Source of the DNA: an uncultured Lachnospiraceae bacterium
Lineage (GTDB): Bacteria; Bacillota; Clostridia; Lachnospirales; Lachnospiraceae
Length of the DNA: 64,000 nt
Reading direction: 5' to 3'
NCBI GenBank assembly: GCA_902789665.1
Contig: CADAOY010000002.1
Span: 124,001 to 188,000 of the forward strand
The notes under the pieces were generated by a model. It did not search any database. It was not told the DNA's origin and saw only the letters and a program-made list of their open reading frames with translations. Shown one piece after another: positions 27,149 to 33,915 of this stretch (within the stretch, counting starts at the first letter, position 1; each line of letters opens with the position of its first letter). The position numbers were made by a program, and so were the translations under genes.

Positions 27149-27161
27149 ATTGAATTTCAAT
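27149..27161. promoter_or_regulatory. Palindrome at the transcription start, probable XRE operator
   Basis: ATTGAATTTCAAT is a perfect 6-bp inverted repeat around one base, sitting on the predicted +1 of the promoter at 27113-27141. That is the expected place for autorepression by the XRE protein encoded next. Confidence 0.5.
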
Positions 27162-27202
27162 TTTAGATATTGAATAATGTTTAGGCAAAAGGAGTAAATT
27201 TG

Positions 27203-27628
27203 ATGACTATAAGTGAGCGTATATTTGAGAGATTAACAATGATGCGTATGACACAGAAAGAGTTTTCGGAGAAAACAGGGATACAGCAAAGTACAATCAG
27301 TGAGTGGAAGAAGAATAAAACCAATCCATCTTCAGATAAGATTATGTCGATATGCAAGGTTCTTGGAGTTACAGCCGATTGGCTGCTTTCGGGGGTTGAC
27401 CCGGCAGGGAGCAGAGTTGATGGATTTGAGTACTATACTGTAAAGAAAGATACGGATATGGGAAGGCTGATTGCATATTATAATAAACTGAATCCTGGGA
27501 AAAGGGAACGTATTATGGGATATATTGAAGGGTTTATGTCAATGGAGAAAAGTACGGGCTTCTTTACAGATGACTTTATGGAGGATTATGAGTCGTCTAA
27601 GCCGAATGATAAGAGGGTGGAATTGTAA
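27203..27628 (+). CDS. XRE-family transcriptional regulator
   Basis: A 141-residue phage-repressor-like regulator. Residues 1-65 are an HTH of the CI/Cro type: ERIFERLTMMRMTQKEFSEK, TGIQQSTISEWKKNKTNPSS and VLGVTADWLLSGVDP. The C-terminal part (YYNKLNPGKRERIMGYIEGF) is a short helical dimerisation segment. There is no peptidase domain, so it is not a LexA-like repressor. ATG 27203 follows AAAAGGAG. It has its own consensus promoter with a palindrome at +1. It may be a leftover prophage or mobile-element regulator. Confidence 0.85.
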   Translation: MTISERIFERLTMMRMTQKEFSEKTGIQQSTISEWKKNKTNPSSDKIMSICKVLGVTADWLLSGVDPAGSRVDGFEYYTVKKDTDMGRLIAYYNKLNPGKRERIMGYIEGFMSMEKSTGFFTDDFMEDYESSKPNDKRVEL

Positions 27629-27652
27629 TATTATGGGGAGGTAGTATAAGTA

Positions 27653-27751
27653 TTGGCAGAAATATATAGATTTGATTCAAATGGAAAACCTTTTTTGTTC
27701 CCTACAATGGAACTTGACAAAAGTGATGGTAGGAAGATTATATTGACTTAA
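27653..27751 (+). CDS. Possible 32-residue peptide, remnant of a longer gene
   Basis: TTG 27653 opens a 32-codon frame (AEIYRFDSNGKPFLFPTM...GRKIILT) 12 bases after GGGGAGG. The strong ribosome-binding site suggests that a real gene once began here. The short length and promoter-like TTGACT overlapping its end suggest truncation. I do not recognise the sequence. Confidence 0.3.
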   Translation: MAEIYRFDSNGKPFLFPTMELDKSDGRKIILT

Positions 27752-27771
27752 ACAAAATATATTGGTATGGT
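27743..27771 (+). promoter_or_regulatory. Promoter-like pair ahead of the first Abi-associated RNA candidate
   Basis: TTGACT (27743-27748), a 17-base spacer and TATGGT (27766-27771) precede a hairpin-ended segment. The same layout recurs at 28053-28147 ahead of the intact Abi_2 gene. Confidence 0.45.
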
Positions 27772-27777
27772 ATAGGT

Positions 27778-27835
27778 AACAATTCCCCCAGGCCTCTACT
27801 TAGGTATGCACACTTGGGGGCTTTCTGTTTTTAAG
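27778..27835 (+). ncRNA. Candidate small RNA with terminator, upstream of decayed Abi_2 gene
   Basis: A start near 27778 would give an RNA of about 55 nt. It contains CCCCCA (27785-27790) pairing with TGGGGG (27815-27820) and an inner CCT/AGG hairpin, followed by a T-rich tail (CTTTCTGTTTTT). Its place directly before an Abi_2 remnant mirrors the RNA ahead of the intact Abi_2 gene. It could instead simply be a terminator for the XRE gene. Confidence 0.4.
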
Positions 27836-27846
27836 GGGGTATTTCT

Positions 27847-27969
27847 ATTAAAAAGTTTAAAACAATACAGGAACAAATAGATACATTAAAAAGTCGAGGG
27901 TTAATTATTCCTGAAAATGATTACCTATTGGCTGAAGAGTTTTTATTATGGTTCTTGTTACTTCTGTGA
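27847..27969 (+). pseudogene. Abi_2 (AbiD/AbiF) family remnant, N-terminal fragment
   Basis: The frame reads KKFKTIQEQIDTLKSRGLII, then PENDYLLAEEFLLW before losing similarity and ending at TGA 27967. That is the N-terminal signature of Abi_2 proteins. Compare LTIDEQIEKLKSHGVTIED in the intact gene at 28168. The start codon position is ATT, behind AAGGGGG, so the ATG may be mutated. The ~250 residues after it, with the HEPN motif, are missing. Confidence 0.55.
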
Positions 27970-28052
27970 AAAAGTTAAATGGTAAATGATTGTAAATATA
28001 AAATAAAAAATTGCTTAGATAAATTTTTTCGGCAGCATTTGCAAATAAGGGG

Positions 28053-28081
28053 TTGGATTTTTTTTGTGGATACGATATAAT
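28053..28081 (+). promoter_or_regulatory. Promoter of the Abi_2-associated RNA candidate
   Basis: TTGGAT (28053-28058), a 17-base spacer and a perfect TATAAT (28076-28081) predict a start near 28088, only 60 bases before a terminator and 80 before the Abi_2 gene. Confidence 0.65.
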
Positions 28082-28087
28082 TATATT

Positions 28088-28147
28088 AACAGAGTTGCCC
28101 AGTCTTTGCATTGGGGACCAGGTCGGGACTTGTATCTCGACCTTTTT
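28088..28147 (+). ncRNA. Candidate ~60-nt RNA ahead of Abi_2, possible RNA antitoxin
   Basis: A promoter at 28053-28081 and a terminator hairpin (GGTCGGGA 28121-28128, loop CTTGTA, TCTCGACC 28135-28142, then five T) delimit a short non-coding unit ending 20 bases before the Abi_2 start. A conserved structured RNA (abiF motif) is known next to Abi_2 genes, and from memory these RNAs act as antitoxins of HEPN RNases. I cannot confirm that this sequence fits that motif. Some read-through would be needed to express Abi_2 from the same promoter. Confidence 0.55.
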
Positions 28148-28167
28148 ACTTATAAGGAGCAATGTTT

Positions 28168-29046
28168 ATGGAATTAAAACGACCACTTACAATTGACGAA
28201 CAAATAGAAAAGTTGAAATCTCATGGAGTTACAATTGAAGATGACAACGAAGCAAAATCATTTTTACAGCAGGTTAGTTATTATAGACTTACAGGATATA
28301 CCTTACAATTTAGAAAAACACCTTCTAATAGTGACTTGGCAACAAGTCATTCTTTGTCTGAAATACGAGAGCTATATAAATTCGATGCTCAGCTTAGAAC
28401 ATTAATTCGTCATTATATTGAAATAAATGAGGTATACTACAAAACGCTTATTTCAAGAGAGTTTGCTTTAGAAAAATGTCTTCAACCACCACATGATCAG
28501 CATTATGATCCGGACAATTATTACAATAAAGAAGGCTTCGATAAAACAATTAAAAGATTTGAAAAAGAAGAACAATACTATGAAGACAGCTTAATTGTTA
28601 AGCATCATAAGCAAAATTATTCAGGGAAAATGCCTATGTGGGTTATGTTTGAGCTTATGTCATTTTCAAACATCTCAATGTTGTATAGTGCAATGTACGT
28701 AAGCACACAAAACGAAATTGCGAATAAAGTTGGAATTGGTGGAAAAACCTTGGCAAACCATCTTCATTGTATGGCTGTTTTGAGAAATAAATGTGCTCAT
28801 GCCTCAAGATTAATAAATACAAGATATAATCCACCGGCAAAGTTATCGCAAAAATTCTTGAGAGATAACCCAAGCATTAGTAATGATTCGTTATTTGCAT
28901 ATCTAAAAACTCTTAAATATAGATTACCATCCGATACGCTTAGGATAGAGTTTAAAGATGAAATAATTAAATTGTTGGATGAATATGCAGATGTGGTAGA
29001 TTTGTCATTGATTGGATTTCCGACTAATTATAAAAATATTCTGTAA
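28168..29046 (+). CDS. Abi_2 (AbiD/AbiF) family HEPN protein, abortive infection
   Basis: A 292-residue Abi_2 protein: LTIDEQIEKLKSHGV, FLQQVSYYRLTGYTLQF, ELYKFDAQLRTLIRHYIEIN and MPMWVMFELMSFSNISMLY are its usual blocks. The C-terminal LRNKCAHASRL contains RxxxxH (R206-H211), the catalytic motif of HEPN ribonucleases. Upstream ATG 28162 is only 2 bases from GGAG, so ATG 28168 (spacing 8) is preferred. Abi_2 proteins stop phage growth by killing or arresting the infected cell. Expression probably depends on limited read-through of the terminator just upstream. A decayed second copy lies at 27847. Confidence 0.88.
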   Translation: MELKRPLTIDEQIEKLKSHGVTIEDDNEAKSFLQQVSYYRLTGYTLQFRKTPSNSDLATSHSLSEIRELYKFDAQLRTLIRHYIEINEVYYKTLISREFALEKCLQPPHDQHYDPDNYYNKEGFDKTIKRFEKEEQYYEDSLIVKHHKQNYSGKMPMWVMFELMSFSNISMLYSAMYVSTQNEIANKVGIGGKTLANHLHCMAVLRNKCAHASRLINTRYNPPAKLSQKFLRDNPSISNDSLFAYLKTLKYRLPSDTLRIEFKDEIIKLLDEYADVVDLSLIGFPTNYKNIL

Positions 29047-29054
29047 TGGTTGTA

Positions 29055-29073
29055 TGTGAATGTCAACGAAAAA
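29055..29073 (+). repeat. Copy D of the dispersed repeat (left part only)
   Basis: TGTGAATGTCAACGAAAAA is identical to 20253-20271, eight bases after the Abi_2 stop. The second half (CACTTTTATAG...) is absent, so only one end segment remains. Confidence 0.6.
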
Positions 29074-29088
29074 GTTTTCCAAAGAAAG

Positions 29089-29117
29089 ATTTGCGGTCGA
29101 AAATTTCGACCGCAAAT
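29089..29117. repeat. Near-perfect 29-base palindrome
   Basis: ATTTGCGGTCGAA (29089-29101) and its inverted copy (29105-29117) leave only three central bases unpaired. It has no T tract on the + strand. It lies 15 bases after repeat copy D. It may be a bidirectional terminator, a protein-binding site or part of a miniature element. Confidence 0.7.
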
Positions 29118-29204
29118 ATAAATCCCAAAAGCAGATTGCTTCCACATTTTTTAATTTAATTATTATTTCATTTCATATGTGATTATGTTATTATGGAAAT
29201 ATAT

Positions 29205-29264
29205 AAGGGCTGGTCGTTAGACCCAGGTCCATCGACGGTGGGGAAGTTCCCCGCCATTTTTTTT
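29205..29264 (+). ncRNA. Third terminator-ended RNA candidate near Abi_2
   Basis: GGTC-GTTA-GACC (29212-29223) is followed by the linker CAGGTCCATCGAC and a strong terminator, GGTGGGG (29237-29243), loop AAGTT, CCCCGCC (29249-29255) and eight T. There is no gene for 160 bases upstream. The unit could be a small RNA of about 60 nt or only the terminator of the Abi_2 transcript. I see no convincing promoter for it. Confidence 0.4.
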
Positions 29265-29286
29265 AATGAGATATATAAAATAAATG

Positions 29287-29316
29287 TTGATTTAAGAATA
29301 ATAATAAAGGTAAAAT
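29287..29316 (+). promoter_or_regulatory. Promoter of nagB and its leader
   Basis: TTGATT (29287-29292), an 18-base spacer and TAAAAT (29311-29316) predict a start near 29322, exactly where a structured leader begins. Confidence 0.5.
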
Positions 29317-29321
29317 ATAAG

Positions 29322-29416
29322 AGTCGGGAGCAAGGGTGAGATGAGGCGATGTCGTGGTGACCGTGTGATGATTGTGTGGTGCCAGTGGACTTGGTAAAGG
29401 CTGAGGGCTCTTGCTA
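29322..29416 (+). promoter_or_regulatory. Structured 5' leader candidate of nagB
   Basis: This G-rich stretch stands out from its AT-rich flanks. AGCAAGGG near its 5' end pairs with CTCTTGCT at its 3' end (8 bp, one G-U), closing a ~80-nt domain. Short internal hairpins include GGTGACC and TGGTGCCA. It contains no reading frame of note, no tRNA T-loop and no terminator. It ends about 30 bases before nagB. It may be a cis-regulatory RNA. I cannot match it to the glmS ribozyme or another class I know. Confidence 0.45.
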
Positions 29417-29443
29417 GATAATAAATATACGTGGGGTGAATAA

Positions 29444-30235
29444 ATGAGAGTAGTTATTCAGGAAAATTATGAAAAGATGTGTAAATGGGCAGCAGATTAT
29501 ATTGCGGCTAAGATTAAGGCTCATAAAGAGGACAGACCTTTTGTGTTAGGGCTTCCTACAGGTTCTAGTCCTATAGGTGTTTATCAGGAACTTGTTAAGA
29601 AGAATAAGGCCGGTGAGTTATCTTTTGCCAACGTGGTTACATTCAATATGGATGAGTATTTGGGACTGCCACATGAGCATGATCAGAGTTACTGGTATTT
29701 CATGCATGATAACTTCTTTGATCATCTTGTGGATATGAAGCCTGAGAATATTAATATTCTTAATGGTATGACAGATGACCCTGAAGGTGAGTGTGCAAGA
29801 TATGAAGAGAAAATTGCATCTTACGGTGGAATAGATTTATTTATGGGTGGTATCGGAGTTGATGGACATATAGCATTTAATGAGCCATTTACATCATTAT
29901 CATCAAGAACAGGTGTGAGAAACTTAACTACAGATACAAGGATTGTTAATTCAAGATTCTTTGGAAATGATCCCGAGAAGGTTCCAAGTCAGGCTTTATC
30001 AGTTGGTGTTGGAACAGTATTTGACAGTAAAGAAGTTTTGGTTTTAATTAACGGCCATAATAAAGCTCAGGCACTTGCTGCAACAGTTGAAGGAGCAGTA
30101 AGCCAGAAGTGGACATGCAGTGTGCTTCAGAATCATAATGGAGCCATCATTGCCTGCGATGAGGCAGCATGTGGTGAGCTTAAAGTTGATACATATAAGT
30201 ATTTTCTTGATATTGAGAAGAAGGAAAGATACTAA
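29444..30235 (+). CDS. nagB: Glucosamine-6-phosphate deaminase
   Basis: A 263-residue NagB, which converts glucosamine-6-P to fructose-6-P and ammonia in amino-sugar catabolism. It shows FVLGLPTGSSPIGVYQELVK, TFNMDEYLGL (catalytic Asp), GGIGVDGHIAFNEPF (catalytic His) and SVGVGTVFDSKEVL. Full length for the family. GTGGGGTG is the ribosome-binding site, 6 bases before ATG 29444. It is preceded by a structured leader candidate and followed by a terminator, so it is monocistronic. Fructose-6-P is also the ManA substrate of the downstream operon. Confidence 0.95.
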   Translation: MRVVIQENYEKMCKWAADYIAAKIKAHKEDRPFVLGLPTGSSPIGVYQELVKKNKAGELSFANVVTFNMDEYLGLPHEHDQSYWYFMHDNFFDHLVDMKPENINILNGMTDDPEGECARYEEKIASYGGIDLFMGGIGVDGHIAFNEPFTSLSSRTGVRNLTTDTRIVNSRFFGNDPEKVPSQALSVGVGTVFDSKEVLVLINGHNKAQALAATVEGAVSQKWTCSVLQNHNGAIIACDEAACGELKVDTYKYFLDIEKKERY

Positions 30236-30250
30236 GATGATATGCTAATG

Positions 30251-30278
30251 AAAGGGCCGTTTAAAACGGTCCTTTTTT
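30251..30278 (+). terminator. Rho-independent terminator after nagB
   Basis: GGGCCGTTT pairs with AACGGTCC (one G-U) and is followed by six T. It lies 15 bases after the nagB stop. Confidence 0.85.
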
Positions 30279-30296
30279 GTGGAGGGAGGGAAGAGA

Positions 30297-31328
30297 ATGA
30301 AGGTTGCTTTTTTTGATGCCAAGGAATATGATCAGAATTCCTTTGAAATAGCTAATAGTGATGGTAAGTATGAGATTTCATTTTATGAGACAAGGCTTAC
30401 CAAGGATACTTGCAGGTTGGCTGAAGGCTGTGATGTTGTTTGTGTATTCGTTAATGATGATGTCGGCCGTGATGTAATTGATGAACTGGTTAAGATGAAT
30501 GTTAAGCTTATTGCTTTAAGGTGTGCCGGATATAATAACGTGGATATTCAGTATGCTTATGGAAAGATTCATGTTGTTCGTGTGCCAGCATATTCGCCTT
30601 ATGCGGTTGCTGAACATGCGATGGCGTTGTTATTGACGTCAATCAGGAGAATTCATAAGGCTTATATCAGAACTAAGGATTTTAACTTTAGTTTAAATGG
30701 ACTGACCGGTTTTGATCTTCATGGGAAGACGATTGGTATAGTAGGTACCGGTAAGATTGGAAGAATCTTTATTGATATATGTCGCGGTTTTGGAATGAAT
30801 GTGATTGCATATGATAAGTTTCCTGCTAAGGACAGTGGTATTGAATATGTAGATATTGATGAACTTTGGAGAAGAAGTGATATCATATCGCTTCATTGTC
30901 CATTGACTGATGAGAACAGGCATATGGTTAATTCTGAGAACATTGCCAAAATGAAGAAAGGTGTTGTAATTATTAATACATCAAGAGGTGCTCTTATAGA
31001 TGCAGAAGCCCTTGTAGAAGGAATAAAAATGCGTCAGGTTGGAGCAGCATGCCTTGATGTATATGAAGAGGAATCCAATGTATTCTTCCATGATTATTCA
31101 GGACATATCGTGGATGATGACGTGCTTGCAAGACTTATATCAATGCCAAATGTTATTGTTACATCACATCAGGCATTCTTAACCAACGAGGCTCTTGCCA
31201 ATATAGCGGATACTACTTTTGGAAATATAGAGGAATTCTTTGATAAAGAATACAGTATTAATGAGATTTGTTATAAGTGCCCTGAACTTGCCAATTGCAA
31301 GCAGGAGCATAATAAGAAGTGCTTCTAG
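30297..31328 (+). CDS. D-2-hydroxyacid dehydrogenase (D-lactate dehydrogenase-like)
   Basis: A 343-residue NAD-dependent D-isomer-specific 2-hydroxyacid dehydrogenase: ALRCAGYNNVDIQ (substrate-binding Arg region), GKTIGIVGTGKIGRIF (NAD site), SLHCPLTDENRHMV and INTSRGALIDAEAL (second Arg), with EEESNVFFHDYSG and TSHQAFLTNEAL carrying the Glu and His of the active site. The pattern fits fermentative D-lactate dehydrogenase. A short C-terminal tail is cysteine-rich (CYKCPELANC...KKC), which is unusual and might bind metal. GGAGGGAGGGAAGAG precedes ATG 30297. Confidence 0.88.
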   Translation: MKVAFFDAKEYDQNSFEIANSDGKYEISFYETRLTKDTCRLAEGCDVVCVFVNDDVGRDVIDELVKMNVKLIALRCAGYNNVDIQYAYGKIHVVRVPAYSPYAVAEHAMALLLTSIRRIHKAYIRTKDFNFSLNGLTGFDLHGKTIGIVGTGKIGRIFIDICRGFGMNVIAYDKFPAKDSGIEYVDIDELWRRSDIISLHCPLTDENRHMVNSENIAKMKKGVVIINTSRGALIDAEALVEGIKMRQVGAACLDVYEEESNVFFHDYSGHIVDDDVLARLISMPNVIVTSHQAFLTNEALANIADTTFGNIEEFFDKEYSINEICYKCPELANCKQEHNKKCF

Positions 31329-31378
31329 AATTAATATTTTTTTAATGAATTGTTACCATTTTGACACACTTTATTTTC

Positions 31379-31408
31379 TTTACAAAGAAGATTGATGTGA
31401 GATATAAT
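31379..31408 (+). promoter_or_regulatory. Promoter of the rubrerythrin gene
   Basis: TTTACA (31379-31384), an 18-base spacer and TATAAT (31403-31408) give a leader of about 77 bases to ATG 31492. Confidence 0.55.
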
Positions 31409-31491
31409 GTACTAGGTGGCGGGCCTTAGAAACAAGGGTTTGCAAACAAGAATAATGGGAATGCTATGTATAGCAAAAAGGAGGAATGAAA

Positions 31492-32031
31492 ATGGCTAAT
31501 AAGTACGCAGGAACACAGACAGAGAAGAATCTTCAGGCTGCATTCGCAGGTGAGTCTCAGGCAAGAAATAAATATACATATTTCGCTTCCAAGGCTAAGA
31601 AGGAAGGCTATGAGCAGATTGCTGAATTATTCTTAAAGACTGCAGATAATGAGAAAGAGCATGCTAAGATCTGGTTCAAGGAACTTGAAGGCATCGGAAC
31701 TACAGCAGAGAATCTTGCTGCAGCAGCTGATGGTGAAAACTATGAGTGGACAGATATGTATGAAGACTTTGCTAAGACAGCTGAGGCTGAAGGCTTCACA
31801 GCACTTGCTTATAAGTTTCGTGCAGTAGCAGCAATTGAGAAGCAGCATGAAGAGAGATATAGAGCACTTCTTAAGAATGTAGAGATGCAGGAAGTATTCG
31901 CTAAGAGCGAAGTTAAGGTTTGGGAGTGCAGAAACTGCGGTCATATCGTAGTTGGTACAAAGGCTCCTGAAGTTTGTCCTGTTTGTGCTCATCCACAGAG
32001 TTACTTCGAAGTACATGCTGATAACTTCTAA
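31492..32031 (+). CDS. rbr: Rubrerythrin
   Basis: A 179-residue non-haem di-iron peroxidase that protects anaerobes from hydrogen peroxide. The ferritin-like domain has [36 protein letters not shown] and [13 protein letters not shown] (the Glu/His iron ligands). The C-terminal rubredoxin-like domain has [20 protein letters not shown] and VCAHPQSYF, with both CxxC pairs. ATG 31492 is favoured over ATG 31486 because AAAGGAGG would be only one base from the latter. A hairpin lies downstream. Confidence 0.95.
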   Translation: MANKYAGTQTEKNLQAAFAGESQARNKYTYFASKAKKEGYEQIAELFLKTADNEKEHAKIWFKELEGIGTTAENLAAAADGENYEWTDMYEDFAKTAEAEGFTALAYKFRAVAAIEKQHEERYRALLKNVEMQEVFAKSEVKVWECRNCGHIVVGTKAPEVCPVCAHPQSYFEVHADNF

Positions 32032-32058
32032 TATTTAATAGTTGATAATAGTATTACG

Positions 32059-32080
32059 GGGCTTGGCTTGGGCTAAGCCC
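32059..32080 (+). terminator. Terminator-like hairpin after rubrerythrin
   Basis: GGGCTTGGC, loop TTG-G and GGCTAAGCCC form a stem of about nine pairs with one G-U. The following TTAATCTTT tract is weak. Confidence 0.55.
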
Positions 32081-32121
32081 TTAATCTTTGGGAAGATTTT
32101 ATAATTAGTTTATAATTATCA

Positions 32122-32150
32122 TTGACTAATAACGATAAAAATGGTATATT
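32122..32150 (+). promoter_or_regulatory. Promoter of the DUF4870 gene
   Basis: TTGACT (32122-32127), a 17-base spacer and TATATT (32145-32150) lie about 60 bases before ATG 32211. Confidence 0.65.
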
Positions 32151-32210
32151 TTAGACGTTGCAAGATTTATTTTTATGCAAGTATTATTTATTTTTATGTA
32201 GGAGGACGAA

Positions 32211-32477
32211 ATGGATACTAAAACAACAGGCATTTTAGCTTACATTACAATCGTTGGTTGGCTCATTGCTTTCTTAGCTGGTGACAAGGAAGGTGCTAAG
32301 TTCCACTTAAATCAGGGTCTTGTATTATTCCTCTTTGGTTTACTTGGTGTAATCCCTGTAGTAGGACAGATTTGGGCAATCTTCGTATTTGTATGCCTTA
32401 TCATTGGTCTTATCGGCGCTATCAACGGCGAAGAGAAAGAAGTTCCACTTCTTGGAAAGATCAGAATTCTTAAATAA
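32211..32477 (+). CDS. DUF4870-like small membrane protein
   Basis: An 88-residue protein with two to three membrane segments: ILAYITIVGWLIAFLAGD, then KFHLNQGLVLFLFGLLGV and WAIFVFVCLIIGLIGAING. The HLNQGLVLF block is typical of the DUF4870/Tic20-like family of unknown function. TAGGAGGA precedes ATG 32211. It has its own promoter and a strong terminator, so it is a single-gene unit. Codon use is G/C-richer at third positions than in the polysaccharide locus, suggesting good expression. Confidence 0.82.
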   Translation: MDTKTTGILAYITIVGWLIAFLAGDKEGAKFHLNQGLVLFLFGLLGVIPVVGQIWAIFVFVCLIIGLIGAINGEEKEVPLLGKIRILK

Positions 32478-32501
32478 TTAAAATTGAGTAGTGATAGAAA
32501 A

Positions 32502-32528
32502 CCCCCGTGCTAGCGCACGGGGGTTTTT
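32502..32528 (+). terminator. Strong rho-independent terminator after the DUF4870 gene
   Basis: CCCCCGTGC (32502-32510), loop TAGC and GCACGGGGG (32515-32523) followed by five T. Confidence 0.92.
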
Positions 32529-32539
32529 GCGTTGGGGGA

Positions 32540-32700
32540 GCCTGCGGCGCTTCTCACCCCACGCTTTCGCGTGGGGCGAGGGGAAATGGGTGTGATGTGC
32601 CTGCGGCGCTGTACGCACGTTTTAGCTTGGTTGAGTGGAATGGGGTGTGCTTGCGGCACTGTACGCACGCCTTTGCTTGGGCAAGTGGGAATGGAAGTGT
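32540..32700. repeat. G/C-rich imperfect tandem repeat, three units
   Basis: Three units begin GCCTGCGGCGCT (32540), GCCTGCGGCGCT (32599) and GCTTGCGGCACT (32649). Units 2 and 3 both continue TGTACGCACG. Each unit ends in a GGGAATGG/GGAATGG-like word and GTGTG. Unit 1 contains a perfect hairpin, CCCCACGC-TTTC-GCGTGGGG (32557-32576). The stretch is clearly G/C-richer than its surroundings. No coding frame is convincing on either strand. Confidence 0.65.
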
Positions 32701-32757
32701 GCAGATTGAGTGAACACGAAGACGCACTGGTACGGGCGTAAGATTGGTGTGTTTTTG

Positions 32758-32786
32758 TTGGAATAGAGTAGTATCTGTGGTATAAT
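32758..32786 (+). promoter_or_regulatory. Promoter of the gmd operon
   Basis: TTGGAA (32758-32763), a 17-base spacer and TATAAT (32781-32786) lie 39 bases before gmd. Confidence 0.6.
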
Positions 32787-32825
32787 TACTATGTATGTGT
32801 TTAAGACAGATAGGAGTATGAATAT

Positions 32826-33914
32826 ATGAAAAAAGCATTGATAACTGGTGTGACCGGGCAGGATGGTTCTTATCTTTCTGAGTTTCTGATTGAGAAGGGC
32901 TATGATGTGCATGGTATTATTCGTAGAAGTTCTGTGGATTACAGGGAGAGAATTGCGCATTTAGAGGGCCATCCAAACTTCCATCTTCATTATGGAGATA
33001 TGGGTGATACCGCATCTTTGATTAAGGTTATTGCCATGATTCGCCCTGATGAGATATATAACTTAGCAGCTCAGAGCCATGTTCAGGTGTCATTTGATTC
33101 ACCTGAATTTACTGCGGATGTGGATGCAGTAGGTGTGCTTAGAGTACTTGAGGCTGTAAGAATTACTGGGCTTGCAGATACATGCCGTATATATCAGGCT
33201 TCTACTTCTGAATTGTATGGCAAGGTTGAAGAGGTTCCACAGTCTGAGACTACTCCTTTCCATCCGTACAGTCCTTATGCAGTTGCAAAGCAGTATGGTT
33301 TCTGGATTGTGAAGGAATACAGAGAAGCATATAACATGTTCTGCTGCAGTGGTATCCTGTTTAATCATGAATCAGAACGTCGTGGTGAGACTTTCGTTAC
33401 AAGAAAGATTACTCTCGCAGCTGCCCGTATAGTGCAGGGTAAGCAGGATAAGCTTTACTTAGGAAATCTTTCATCACTTCGTGACTGGGGATATGCTAAG
33501 GATTATGTTGAATGTATGTGGTTAATCCTTCAGCATGATAAGCCGGATGATTTCGTTATTGCAACTGGAGAACAGCATACAGTTAGAGACTTTGCTACTT
33601 TAGCTTTCCATTATGCAGGCATTGAACTTAAGTGGGAAGGCGAAGGAGTAGATGAGAAGGGTATAGATGCAAAGACCGGAAAAGTGCTGGTTGAGGTATC
33701 ACCTGACTTCTACAGACCGACCGATGTAGTTAACTTACTTGGTGACCCGAGTAAGGCTAAGAAGGAACTTGGATGGAATCCAACCAAGACATCATTTGAT
33801 GAACTTGTAAGAATTATGGTTGAGCATGATATGAAGAAGGTAGCTGTTGAGAGAGCAGATGAGCATGTAGAAACCAATCTGGCAGAATATTTGGAAAAAG
33901 GTGTTGTGAAATAA
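32826..33914 (+). CDS. gmd: GDP-mannose 4,6-dehydratase
   Basis: A 362-residue extended SDR enzyme that converts GDP-D-mannose to GDP-4-keto-6-deoxymannose. It has [20 protein letters not shown] (NADP site), [24 protein letters not shown] and [14 protein letters not shown] (YxxxK), with [18 protein letters not shown], which is unique to GMD. ATG 32826 follows a TAGGAG. It is the first gene of an operon with fcl, manC, manA and further sugar genes. Confidence 0.97.
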   Translation: MKKALITGVTGQDGSYLSEFLIEKGYDVHGIIRRSSVDYRERIAHLEGHPNFHLHYGDMGDTASLIKVIAMIRPDEIYNLAAQSHVQVSFDSPEFTADVDAVGVLRVLEAVRITGLADTCRIYQASTSELYGKVEEVPQSETTPFHPYSPYAVAKQYGFWIVKEYREAYNMFCCSGILFNHESERRGETFVTRKITLAAARIVQGKQDKLYLGNLSSLRDWGYAKDYVECMWLILQHDKPDDFVIATGEQHTVRDFATLAFHYAGIELKWEGEGVDEKGIDAKTGKVLVEVSPDFYRPTDVVNLLGDPSKAKKELGWNPTKTSFDELVRIMVEHDMKKVAVERADEHVETNLAEYLEKGVVK

Positions 33915-33915
33915 G

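Noticed and set aside
29322-29416. tRNA, tRNA-Sec or glmS ribozyme at the nagB leader
   Set aside because: There is no T-loop GGTTC word, no anticodon arm geometry and no glmS core sequence, and the downstream gene is nagB, not glmS.
32554-32960. Open frames on the - strand across the G/C-rich repeat
   Set aside because: They are low-complexity, lack ribosome-binding sites and overlap the gmd start and promoter.
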